A stretch of 64,000 nt of DNA from Fuscovulum ytuae (GTDB lineage: Bacteria > Pseudomonadota > Alphaproteobacteria > Rhodobacterales > Rhodobacteraceae): positions 1,458,001 through 1,522,000 of the forward strand of contig NZ_CP124535.1 in NCBI RefSeq assembly GCF_029953595.1, read 5' to 3'. Below, one piece after another: positions 35,006-43,125 of the stretch. Both the position numbers and the translations under genes were made by a program. The stretch's first letter is position 1. The number at the start of each line of letters is the position of its first letter. The notes under the pieces were generated by a model. The model did no database searches. It was given only the letters and a program-made list of their open reading frames with translations, and was not told the origin of the DNA.

Positions 35006-35850
35006 CAACCCTGCCCGATCCGAATGCCGATACCGTCTGGGTAGAGCGCGAATCCTTTATTGACCGTATCCCGCGCTGGGTGGCGATGCTGGCCCTGGCG
35101 GTGGTGGTGATCACGATCTGGGATCTGGCCACGGCGCGGATGGGATGGGTGTCGCCCATCATCCTGCCCAGCCCGGCCGAGACGCTGTCGGACCTGATCT
35201 TCGTGGGCAAGAACCTTTTGTCGGGCGATTACATGCTGGCCGCGCTATGGACGACGACGCGGACGGTGTTCTGGGCCTTTCTGATTGCTGGGGCGATCGG
35301 GTTCTCGCTGGGCGTTCTGGTGGGCGAGACGAAATTCGGCGAGCGGGCGGTGATGCCCTATCTGGTGGCCATCGACACCATGCCGAAAGTGGCCTTCGCA
35401 CCACTGTTCATTGCGTGGCTGGGGTTCGACATTTCATCCAAGGTGGCGCTGGCGGCATTCATCGCGACCTTTCCCATCGTGGTGTCCACCGCCGCAGGCC
35501 TTTATGCCGCGAGCGAGAATGAACGCATGTTGTTCAAATCCATGGGGGCGACGCGCTGGCAGACCTTGGTGCGGCTGAAGCTGCCCACAGGCCTGCCGCA
35601 TATCTTCACGGGGTTGAAGATCGCCGCCGTCGGCGTGATGGCTGGGGCGATCACGGGTGAGTTCTTGGGCGGCGGGCAGGGTTTTGGCGCGCTGATCCGG
35701 CAATCGGCCAGCCAGATGGATACGCCGCGTGTGTTCGCGCTGATCCTATATCTAAGCCTGCTGGGCTTGGCCCTTTATTTCACGGTCGTCTGGTTGCAGA
35801 AGAAGCTTGTGTTCTGGAACAAGGCAGATCGGCCCGGTGGAGTGATGTGA
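35002..35850 (+). CDS. ABC transporter permease (SsuC/TauC type)
   Basis: 282 residues, about six membrane helices and the BPD-type EAA loop (SMGATRWQTLVRLKLPTGLPHIFTG) that contacts the ATPase. A hydrophilic N-terminus of about 25 residues precedes the first helix. One permease gene, so it presumably works as a homodimer. Part of the importer operon that ends in the GntR gene. Confidence 0.93.
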   Translation: MTTLPDPNADTVWVERESFIDRIPRWVAMLALAVVVITIWDLATARMGWVSPIILPSPAETLSDLIFVGKNLLSGDYMLAALWTTTRTVFWAFLIAGAIGFSLGVLVGETKFGERAVMPYLVAIDTMPKVAFAPLFIAWLGFDISSKVALAAFIATFPIVVSTAAGLYAASENERMLFKSMGATRWQTLVRLKLPTGLPHIFTGLKIAAVGVMAGAITGEFLGGGQGFGALIRQSASQMDTPRVFALILYLSLLGLALYFTVVWLQKKLVFWNKADRPGGVM

Positions 35851-35852
35851 CG

Positions 35853-36563
35853 ATGAATGCCTCTGACAAGGGGTTGAGCGATCCCAGAAACCTGTCGGAA
35901 CAGGCGCATGAGCGTATCCGGCGGGACATTCTGAATGGCGAACTGTTTCCCGGTGAGAAGTTGCAGATCGAGGCGATCTCGGAGCGCTATGCCATTGGGA
36001 TCGCCCCGGTGCGCGAGGCGCTGAACCGGCTTTCCTCGGAAGGGTTGGTGGAACGCAAGAGCCAGCGCGGGTTCTTCGTGGCCGAGATTTCCATGACCTC
36101 GCTGGAAGAACTGGTGAAGACGCGGATCTGGCTGGAGACGCTGGCCCTGCGGGAATCCATCGCTCGGGCGGATGAGGCATGGGAGGAGGCGCTCGTTCTG
36201 TCATACCATCGGTTGGCGCGGACGGCGCGGCGGATGCCGGCCGAGGCGGGGCGAGAGCTTTCCGAGGAATGGGAACAGCGCCACAAGGAATTTCACCTTC
36301 TGCTGTTGGATCGGTGCGGGTCGGGTTGGCTTTTGGGGTTCTGTTCCACGATGATGGATCAGGCGGTGCGTTATCGCAGCCTGTCGATGAATGTGCATCC
36401 CAGCCTGCAACGGCGCGAGGGGGCAGCGGCGGAACATGAGGCGATCCTGAAAGCCGCCATCGACCGCGATGCCGATCTGGCCTGCAAGCTGCTGACGGAT
36501 CATTACACCACGACCTTGGAAGGGTTGCGGGGCATCGTGGGCGCGTCGGAAGGGCCGGGCTAA
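35853..36563 (+). CDS. GntR-family regulator (FCD/FadR subfamily)
   Basis: A winged-helix domain (IRRDILNGELFPGEKLQIEAISERYAIGIAPVREALNRL, about residues 17-55) is followed by an all-helical FCD ligand domain with the metal-type residues in RHKEFHLLLL and AAAEHEAIL. Last gene of the importer operon. A GTG at 35847, overlapping the permease stop, is an alternative start two codons earlier. Likely represses the importer and the divergent FAH operon until a pathway acid binds. Confidence 0.9.
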   Translation: MNASDKGLSDPRNLSEQAHERIRRDILNGELFPGEKLQIEAISERYAIGIAPVREALNRLSSEGLVERKSQRGFFVAEISMTSLEELVKTRIWLETLALRESIARADEAWEEALVLSYHRLARTARRMPAEAGRELSEEWEQRHKEFHLLLLDRCGSGWLLGFCSTMMDQAVRYRSLSMNVHPSLQRREGAAAEHEAILKAAIDRDADLACKLLTDHYTTTLEGLRGIVGASEGPG

Positions 36564-36569
36564 GGCGGC

Positions 36570-37907
36570 TTAGCTGGGGACCTGTGCTGCACCGGGTAGG
36601 ATGATGGTGGCGCAAAAGCCCCCTGTGCGCCCCGGCACGGGCGAGACGAGGTCGAGACGAACGTTGATCCGGCCCGCAATGGTTTGCACGATGGCAAGGC
36701 CAAGGCCGTTGCCTTCTCCTGCCCGACTGCCGCGGACAAAGCGTTCGGTCAGGGCGGCCAGTTGATCGGGGGGCACAACGGGGCCGTCATTGGTGACGGA
36801 AAGCCGTCCCCCGCCATCCAAACTTACATCAACATCGCCCCCGTCGCCGTGGCGCAGGGCGTTTTCGATCAGGTTGCGGGCAAGAATGGCCAGCGCGTCG
36901 GGATCGATGCGCGACAGCATAGCCGCATTCGGCAGGGAAAGGTGCAGGCGCGCGGCATCGGGGCCATGGCCGAAATCGCGCAGGACAAGGGATAGGACCG
37001 GGCGGATATCGGCGGGCTGATCGGTCAGCAGGCGTGCGCCTTCGGCGCGGGCGAGTTGCATCAGCCGTTCGGAAAGCCGGGTCAGGCGTTTCAGGGTTGC
37101 CTCGATTTCGTCGGCGCGGCGGCGCAGTTCGGCATCCTGCGTCTGCTGGCGCAGGCGCTGGACCTGCGCCAAGGCACCGGCAAGCGGGGTGCGCAATTCA
37201 TGCGCGGCATTGGCGGCAAAGCTGCGTTCGGCGGCAAAGGCGCGGTCGAGCCGGGCCAGAAGATCATTCACCGTGGCGGCGATGGGCTGCAACTCGGCCG
37301 GCAGCCCGTCCATCGGCAGGGGCGACAGCGCCCCCGCTCCGCGCCGCGACACCTGTTCGCGCAGCCGGTCAAGCGGGCGCAGGCCGATGCCCAGCGCCGA
37401 GAAGATCGCCAGAAGGCTAAGGGGGATGGTGACCAAAAGCGGCAGGCCCAGCGCAAGCGCCGTTTCGACCCCAACCTCGCGCCGATGGGACAGGGGTTCC
37501 GAGATCGTCAGCAGGATCGTGCCGCGCACCGCTGCCTCGTGGTAGTAACGGCGGTCGGCATCGGAATGGAAACCCGGCTGATCGAAGGCTGGAAAAGCCG
37601 CAGGATCGGCGCGATGGGAGGTCAGGAGGATGGCCCCGTTGGCGTCGCGGATGACATAGGTGAAATGTTCCTCATGTTCGGCCAAACCCGTGATGCGGCG
37701 GGTGATGCCATCCTCTTCGCGGTTCAGAATATCGACCACGGCCAGTTGCAGGATGCGTTGCCCGGTTTCCTGAAGGGCAGAATCGAACACCTCGTCCAAT
37801 TCGCTGGACAGAAGGCGCGCGGTCACCGCCGCCGTGGCCAGCCAGAGCAGCGTCACGATCAGCGACAGCGCGACGGCCGTCCGCAGGCGGATCGAGGCAC
37901 CCGTCAT
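36570..37907 (-). CDS. Sensor histidine kinase (QseC/TctE-like)
   Basis: 445 residues: an N-terminal membrane helix, a periplasmic sensor region (about 35-150), a second helix (about 150-175), HAMP, the H-box FAANAAHELRTPLAGAL, and the ATP-binding domain with N-box ARNLIENALRHG and G-box GNGLGLAIVQ. The start overlaps the stop of the response regulator by ATGA. Being divergent from the PepSY/DUF2271/reductase genes, it probably controls them, sensing metal, redox or envelope state. Confidence 0.92.
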   Translation of the reverse strand: MTGASIRLRTAVALSLIVTLLWLATAAVTARLLSSELDEVFDSALQETGQRILQLAVVDILNREEDGITRRITGLAEHEEHFTYVIRDANGAILLTSHRADPAAFPAFDQPGFHSDADRRYYHEAAVRGTILLTISEPLSHRREVGVETALALGLPLLVTIPLSLLAIFSALGIGLRPLDRLREQVSRRGAGALSPLPMDGLPAELQPIAATVNDLLARLDRAFAAERSFAANAAHELRTPLAGALAQVQRLRQQTQDAELRRRADEIEATLKRLTRLSERLMQLARAEGARLLTDQPADIRPVLSLVLRDFGHGPDAARLHLSLPNAAMLSRIDPDALAILARNLIENALRHGDGGDVDVSLDGGGRLSVTNDGPVVPPDQLAALTERFVRGSRAGEGNGLGLAIVQTIAGRINVRLDLVSPVPGRTGGFCATIILPGAAQVPS

Positions 37908-38563
37908 GCGCCGCCCAGACGGTAGCCGAGACCCCGCTCCGTCACGATGACATCCGCGCCCAGTTTTTTGCGCAGGCGGCTGACATGAACCTCGATCGTA
38001 TTGCTTTCGACTTCGGTGTCGAAGGAATAGAGCCGTTCTTCAAGCTGCGCCTTCGACAGAAGCTGGCCGGGTTTCTGCAAGAATGCCTCGAGCAGGACCC
38101 ATTCCCGCGCGGTCAGCGTGACGGGCTTTCCAGCGCGCATCAGGCGGCGGGCGGCGATGTCGATGGACAGATCGCCCCGTTCGATCAGGGGGTTGGGATT
38201 TCCGGCATAGCGGCGGGATACGGCCCCGATGCGGGCGGTAAGTTCGGTGAGGTCGAAGGGTTTCACCAGATAGTCATCGGCCCCGGCATTCAGTCCGTCG
38301 ATCCGGTCCGACACCTGATCCAGCGCCGTCATGATGATGACGGGCGTGCTGTCGCCGCGCGCGCGCAGGCTGCGCAGGAAGGGCAGTCCGCGCCCATCGG
38401 GCAGCATAAGGTCCAGAAGGATCAGATCATGGTGGGCGGTCGCCATGGCATCGGCTGCTGCATCCAGACGAGCGGCCCAATCGACGGAATGCCCTTCGCT
38501 TTCGGCCTGTTCGCGCACCGCGCCTGCGATGACGCGATCATCCTCGATCAGCAGAATGCGCAT
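37904..38563 (-). CDS. OmpR/PhoB-family response regulator
   Basis: 219 residues. The receiver has IEDD, phospho-Asp in LILLDLMLPDGRG (about 51) and the Lys in LVKPFD (about 101). The C-terminal winged helix has the family ending VSRLRKKLGADVIVTERGLGYRLGG. First gene of the regulator pair; a large inverted repeat between it and the divergent PepSY gene is the natural binding target. Confidence 0.94.
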   Translation of the reverse strand: MRILLIEDDRVIAGAVREQAESEGHSVDWAARLDAAADAMATAHHDLILLDLMLPDGRGLPFLRSLRARGDSTPVIIMTALDQVSDRIDGLNAGADDYLVKPFDLTELTARIGAVSRRYAGNPNPLIERGDLSIDIAARRLMRAGKPVTLTAREWVLLEAFLQKPGQLLSKAQLEERLYSFDTEVESNTIEVHVSRLRKKLGADVIVTERGLGYRLGGA

Positions 38564-38605
38564 ATCCGTTCCGTCCCTTGGGGGTCTGTCCGGCCTGTGG
38601 GCTAG

Positions 38606-38672
38606 CCTGCGAAGCTGACGCCAGCCTGAAGCGAAAAAATGGATCGCTTCAGGAAGGCGTCAGCTTCGCAGG
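38606..38672. promoter_or_regulatory. Inverted repeat with 28-bp arms in the divergent promoter
   Basis: Arms at 38606-38633 and 38645-38672 match at 26 of 28 positions and are separated by an 11-base AT-rich spacer. Half-site words include CTGCGAAGCTGACGCC and CCTGAAGCG. It lies 43 bases above the response-regulator start and 39 bases above the PepSY gene start, so it probably holds the regulator sites for both directions; a very stable RNA hairpin is the alternative. Confidence 0.85.
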
Positions 38673-38711
38673 GCAGAAGCGTTGCACGAAGCCCCTGAGG
38701 GAGTGTCACCC

Positions 38712-39029
38712 ATGACCCGTCCGGCAACAAGCCGTCTTTGCGCCGCACTGGCCGCCAGTTTGGTTCTGGTGGCAGGCCCTTTGCGGGCGGATGACGATTG
38801 CGCGGTGCCGATGGCCGATTGGCAGCCGCGCGCCGCCGTCGAAGCAATGGCCGCTGCGCAGGGATGGCAGGTCAGCCGCATCCGGCTGGATGACGGCTGC
38901 TACGAGGTGATGGGTCAGGATGCCCAAGGGCGGTGGATCGAGGTGAAGCTTGATCCGGCAAGTTTGCAAATCGTCGAGATGGAATTCGAAGGCCATGGCG
39001 GCGGAAGCCATGGTGGCAATGACGACTGA
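38712..39029 (+). CDS. Secreted PepSY-domain protein
   Basis: 105 residues from ATG 38712. A signal peptide (LCAALAASLVLVAGPLRA) ends near residue 25. The mature part is one PepSY-like repeat (AAVEAMAAAQGWQVSRIRLDDGCYEVMGQDAQGRWIEVKLDP, split) with two Cys, ending in a Gly/His-rich tail (GHGGGSHGG) that may bind metal. It opens the electron-transfer gene group directly downstream of the large inverted repeat. Small PepSY proteins often accompany ferric-reductase-like membrane proteins. Confidence 0.8.
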   Translation: MTRPATSRLCAALAASLVLVAGPLRADDDCAVPMADWQPRAAVEAMAAAQGWQVSRIRLDDGCYEVMGQDAQGRWIEVKLDPASLQIVEMEFEGHGGGSHGGNDD

Positions 39030-39086
39030 TCGCCTTGGGGCGGATCGGCGAGCAACGGCCCAACTGGGCAGACAGGAGAACAGGAC

Positions 39087-39452
39087 ATGAAACAGGCATT
39101 GGCCCTTATTCTTGCGGGATCAACCCTTGGCCTTGCGTCCGAGGCGGTGGCAGGCGGCAGCGTTCCGGCGGTGCATCGCTTTGTCTTTGAAGGCCCCGGT
39201 GCGCAGAGCGATGGCCCGGAACGCGCCTTGCGGGTGAGCGATGACGGAGAGGATGACGACGGCGGCTGGCTGTGGCGCGGGAATGGCGGCGGCAGCGGGT
39301 CGGGCGATGGCAATGGCGGCGGCAGCAGCGATGACTGTAACCGCGACAATCCAGCCTGCATGACAGGGAATGCGGCACCTGCCGGAAGCGTGGCCCCGCC
39401 GAAGAATGGGCTGTTCACCAACGGCACCGCGCCGCGCGCCGTCACGAATTGA
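39087..39452 (+). CDS. Secreted Gly/Ser/Asp-rich protein of unknown function
   Basis: I recognise no family. 121 residues: a signal peptide (about 1-22, ending SEAVA), then a short ordered part (VHRFVFEGPG), an acidic stretch (DDGEDDDGG), a Gly/Ser repeat region and a CNRDNPAC pair of Cys. AGGAG is present 12 bases before the ATG. Its place between the PepSY and DUF2271 genes suggests an accessory periplasmic or surface part of the same system; the acidic, flexible middle could bind cations. Confidence 0.65.
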   Translation: MKQALALILAGSTLGLASEAVAGGSVPAVHRFVFEGPGAQSDGPERALRVSDDGEDDDGGWLWRGNGGGSGSGDGNGGGSSDDCNRDNPACMTGNAAPAGSVAPPKNGLFTNGTAPRAVTN

Positions 39453-39468
39453 TCGAAAGGACCCAAGG

Positions 39469-39939
39469 ATGAAACCGCTTCTTGCCGCGCTTGCGCTGAC
39501 CACGGCGCTGGTTGTGCCGGGGCTTGCCCTTGCCAAGCCTGTTACGCTGACCACCACCCTGTCAAATTACGGCGGGCGGGGGGCCTATCTGGCCGTCTAT
39601 GTCACCGACCCGTCCGGCGCCTATGCCGGCAGCCTGTGGATGGCGGGTGGAAAGTCGAAATATTACAAGCACCTGACGGAATGGACGCGATTCACCGGCG
39701 GCGATACGTTGGAGGTGGATGGCATCACGGGGGCCAGTGTCGGGGCTGGGCAGAGCCTGACATTGACGATGGACCTTTCCGATGCGCTGTTTGATGCAGG
39801 CTATACGCTGCATATCGATGCGGCGGTTGAGGACATGCGCGACAGCCCCAATGAGGTGGCTGTGCCCCTTACGACGGCAGGCGCGGGCGAAGCCCAGAAG
39901 GGCCGCCGCTATGTGGCCGATTTCGTTTACGATTTTTGA
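39469..39939 (+). CDS. Periplasmic DUF2271 protein with a candidate FMN-attachment site
   Basis: 156 residues with a Sec signal peptide (about 1-22, ending ALA). The mature part is a DUF2271-type beta sandwich. It contains DGITGAS at residues 84-90, which fits the D-x-x-S/T-G-A-S/T motif that ApbE flavinylates in NqrC/RnfG, so FMN could be carried on Ser90. It lies between the PepSY proteins and the reductase, with apbE two genes on. Proposed role: periplasmic electron carrier taking electrons from the membrane reductase. Confidence 0.8.
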   Translation: MKPLLAALALTTALVVPGLALAKPVTLTTTLSNYGGRGAYLAVYVTDPSGAYAGSLWMAGGKSKYYKHLTEWTRFTGGDTLEVDGITGASVGAGQSLTLTMDLSDALFDAGYTLHIDAAVEDMRDSPNEVAVPLTTAGAGEAQKGRRYVADFVYDF

Positions 39940-39950
39940 CGGAGGACGCC

Positions 39951-42158
39951 ATGCTGCGCCGCCTTCACCGCTGGCCGGGACTTCTGGCTGCTGTCCTGCT
40001 TCTTGCGCTGTCGATCAGCGGCGTGGCCTTGTCCGTCTTTCCGGCGATGGAGGCGATGTCGGCCCCGCCTGCCGTTCTGGAGCAGAGCGCGGGCGATCTG
40101 GCGGCACGGGTGCTGGCGGCGCATCCAACGGTGGAGCAGATCCGCCGCGCGCCTTCGGGGCGGATCACGGCCTATTGGTTTGATGGCGATCGGGCGGGGG
40201 CGGCGGTCATCGACCCGGCGACCGGGCTGGATGCCGGGACAGCGGACCCTTCGGCGGTGAAAGGGTGGCTGACGGATTTCCATCGTGCCTTTCTGATGGA
40301 GGATACGGGGCGTTGGATAGCGGCCGCGGCGGCGCTGGCGATGTTGGTGCTTGGCCTGACGGGCGCGGCGCTGGTTGCGGCGCGTCAGGGCGGCTGGCGG
40401 CGGTGGTTTGCGCCGATGCGTGGCCCAGTCGCGGGACGTTGGCATGGCGAGGTCGCACGGGTTGCCGCGGTGACCCTTATCCTTACGGCGCTGACCGGGC
40501 TGTGGATGACAGGGGCGACCTTTGGCCTTTTGCCCGATGATGCCGCCAATCCCGTCTTTCCCGATGCGGTGAGCGGTTCGGTCGGCCTGTCACCGGATCG
40601 GATGCCCGCCCTTGCGGCGATCCCGGTCCGCGATCTGCGCGATCTCACCTTTCCCTATGCGGGCGATGCGACGGATGCCTTTGCCATCACCACGGCGGAG
40701 GGGGCGGGCTATGTCGATCAGGGGACGGGGGCGCTTTTGGCATGGCAGGCGAATGGGCCTTGGGCGCGGATCGGGGAATGGGTCTATCTGCTGCATACCG
40801 GCGAAGGGGCCGCGATCTGGGGGCTGCTGCTGGGTTTGCTGACACTGGCCGTGCCTGTGCTTGCGGTGACAGGGGTTGTGATTTGGCTTGCCCGCCGTCG
40901 GGTTGGCGGTGTGCTGAAGGGCATGGCCCCGGCGGCAATGGCCGAGACGGTCATCCTTGTCGCCTCGGAAGGGGGAACGACATGGGGCTTTGCCAAGGCA
41001 CTGGGTCAGGCACTGATACAAAAGGGGGGGCGAGTGCATCTGGCGCCGCTGGCCCCTTTTGCGCCGGATCGGTTTGCCAAGGCGCGGCAGATCGTGATCA
41101 TGGCGGCGACATGGGGCGAGGGTGAGGCCCCTGCTTCAGCCCGTGGTGTGGTGGAGCGGATGGCCGCCCTGCCCCCGCATCCGGTGGCGCGGCTTGCCGT
41201 GCTTGGGTTTGGGGATCGCAGCTTTCCGTCCTTTTGCGGCTTTGCCGAAGACCTTGAGGCTGCCGCGCAAAAGGCGGGTTGGCAGGCGTTGCTGCCCTTG
41301 GACCGGATTGATCGGGCGTCGGCGCAGGGCTTTGCCCGTTGGTCGCGCGCCCTTGGCGATGCGTTGGGCATGGCGTTGGACGTGCATCACCAAAGCGCGC
41401 CGCCGCGCAGCACCGCGCTGACCCTGACCCGGCGGCAGGACCATGGCGAGGCGGTGCAGGCCCCGACCGCGATCCTGCGCTTTGCCCTGCCCCGGCGCAG
41501 TTTGATCGACCGTCTGATGGGGCGCGGGCTGGGGGCGTTTCGGGCCGGCGATCTGTTGGGCATCCTGCCGAAAGGGAGCCAGACGCCGCGCTTTTATTCC
41601 CTAGCATCGGGCAGCGCGGATGGGTTTGTCGAGATTGTGGTGCGCAAACATGCCGGGGGCCTGTGTTCCGGCCAGCTTTTGGACCTGATGCCCGGCCAGA
41701 CCGTGCAGGCCTTTGTGAAGGCCAATCCCGGCTTTCGGACCGAAGGCGGGTCTGCGCCGTTGATCCTTGTCGGAGCAGGCACGGGGATCGGGCCGCTGGC
41801 CGGGTTCATCCGCGCCAATGACCGCCGCCAGCCCATGCATCTGTGGTTCGGGGCGCGGCATCCGGCATCGGATTTCCTTTATGGCGACGATCTGCGGGCG
41901 TGGCTGGGCGAGGGGCGATTGGCAGGGATGGCGACGGCCTTTTCACGCACCGGGCAGCGCCAGCATGTGCAGGATAGGCTGCGGGCAGATGCTGGCCAGC
42001 TGCGCGATCTGATGGCGCAGGGGGCGCGGATCATGGTCTGCGGCGGGCGCGAGATGGCGCAGGGCGTGCGCGAGACGCTGACGGATATCCTTGCGCCGAT
42101 GGGGTTGACGCTGGCGGCGTTGAAGGAGGGGGGGCGTTATGCCGAAGATAGCTACTAA
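39951..42158 (+). CDS. PepSY-TM membrane protein fused to flavodoxin and NADPH-flavin reductase
   Basis: 735 residues. The membrane part has four helices (about 8-30, 122-145, 167-190, 285-315) and PepSY regions. Conserved-looking His at LHRW (6), DFHRAF (about 110), GRWHGE (about 165) and LLHTGEG (about 281) could bind haem. A flavodoxin-like domain starts near 331 (VILVASEGGTTWGF). An FNR-type module follows, with the FAD motif RFYSLAS (about 546) and KHAGGLCSGQL, and NADPH motifs VGAGTGIGPLAG (about 606) and CGGREMAQGV. It should carry electrons from NADPH across the inner membrane. ATG 39951 has GGAGG; a TTG at 39936 is in frame. Confidence 0.88.
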   Translation: MLRRLHRWPGLLAAVLLLALSISGVALSVFPAMEAMSAPPAVLEQSAGDLAARVLAAHPTVEQIRRAPSGRITAYWFDGDRAGAAVIDPATGLDAGTADPSAVKGWLTDFHRAFLMEDTGRWIAAAAALAMLVLGLTGAALVAARQGGWRRWFAPMRGPVAGRWHGEVARVAAVTLILTALTGLWMTGATFGLLPDDAANPVFPDAVSGSVGLSPDRMPALAAIPVRDLRDLTFPYAGDATDAFAITTAEGAGYVDQGTGALLAWQANGPWARIGEWVYLLHTGEGAAIWGLLLGLLTLAVPVLAVTGVVIWLARRRVGGVLKGMAPAAMAETVILVASEGGTTWGFAKALGQALIQKGGRVHLAPLAPFAPDRFAKARQIVIMAATWGEGEAPASARGVVERMAALPPHPVARLAVLGFGDRSFPSFCGFAEDLEAAAQKAGWQALLPLDRIDRASAQGFARWSRALGDALGMALDVHHQSAPPRSTALTLTRRQDHGEAVQAPTAILRFALPRRSLIDRLMGRGLGAFRAGDLLGILPKGSQTPRFYSLASGSADGFVEIVVRKHAGGLCSGQLLDLMPGQTVQAFVKANPGFRTEGGSAPLILVGAGTGIGPLAGFIRANDRRQPMHLWFGARHPASDFLYGDDLRAWLGEGRLAGMATAFSRTGQRQHVQDRLRADAGQLRDLMAQGARIMVCGGREMAQGVRETLTDILAPMGLTLAALKEGGRYAEDSY

Positions 42159-43125
42159 GGCGGATGTGACCCTGTCGGGGGCCACGATGGGCACGATTTG
42201 GCAGGTGGTCGTGGATGAGCCCCTGAGCGATGCGGCGCGGATGGCCTTGCAGGCCGCGTGTCAGGCGGCGGTGGATGAGGTGGATGACCTGATGTCCACA
42301 TGGCGGCCTGACAGCGCGCTGATGCGGTTCAACGCGGCCCCCGTGGGCGAATGGCACGATCTGCCGGGGCCTTTGCTGGCGGTGCTGGAGGCGGGGCTTG
42401 CGATGGGGGTCGCCACGGAGGGGGCCTTTGAGATGAATGTCGGGGAGGCGGTCCGGGCCTGGGGGTTCGGGCCGGAACCCATCGATCTTGACGCTATCCG
42501 CAAGGCGAGCGGGCAGCCGCCCGTTTCGGCGCGCGATGCGCTGGCGGTTGATCGCTGGCTTGGGCGCGCGCGAAAGGCGGCGCCGATGATGTTGGACCTT
42601 TGCGGCATCGCGAAAGGATATGGGGTGGACCGACTGGTCGAGACGGCCCTTGCCCATGGCATTGCGCGCGCGCTGTGTTCCATCGATGGCGAAGTGCGGG
42701 CGCTGGGGTGCCGGGCCAATGGTCAGGCTTGGGCCGTGGGCATTGATGCGCCCGACGACGTGGAGCGCGGGGGGCATTCGGTGATCCTGTTGGCAGATGC
42801 GGCGGTGGCGACATCGGGCGATTATCGCCATTTCCTGACGATCCGGGGGACGCGGCTTTCGCATACGATCCAACCGGAAAAGGCCGCGCCTGTGGTGCAG
42901 ACCCCGGCATCAGTGACGGTTCTGGCGCAATCCTGCATGCTGGCAGATGCGATGGCCACGGCCCTGATGGTGATGGGGCGGGACCGGGGGGTCGATCACG
43001 CACGAGAGGCGGGGATCAGCGCGCTGTTTCTGGACCGAGATGGAAGGGCGGTCGGCACAGGGCTGTTCGACAGCGCTGCCGAAACGGGCCACAGCCCCGA
43101 TGCCAAGGCCCGCGTGCCCGCCTAG
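42139..43125 (+). CDS. apbE: FAD:protein FMN transferase
   Basis: Transfers FMN from FAD onto Ser/Thr of target proteins. 328 residues with the opening SGATMGTIW, the FAD/Mg region FEMNVGEAVRAWGFG, LDLCGIAKGYGVDR and the late VLAQSCMLADAMATAL. It starts 20 bases inside the reductase gene, so it is coupled to it. The DUF2271 protein 2.2 kb upstream offers a matching acceptor motif. Odd: no signal peptide or lipobox is visible, although ApbE is usually periplasmic and the acceptor has a Sec signal. Its stop overlaps that of the convergent hybrid kinase by CTAG. Confidence 0.92.
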   Translation: MPKIATKADVTLSGATMGTIWQVVVDEPLSDAARMALQAACQAAVDEVDDLMSTWRPDSALMRFNAAPVGEWHDLPGPLLAVLEAGLAMGVATEGAFEMNVGEAVRAWGFGPEPIDLDAIRKASGQPPVSARDALAVDRWLGRARKAAPMMLDLCGIAKGYGVDRLVETALAHGIARALCSIDGEVRALGCRANGQAWAVGIDAPDDVERGGHSVILLADAAVATSGDYRHFLTIRGTRLSHTIQPEKAAPVVQTPASVTVLAQSCMLADAMATALMVMGRDRGVDHAREAGISALFLDRDGRAVGTGLFDSAAETGHSPDAKARVPA

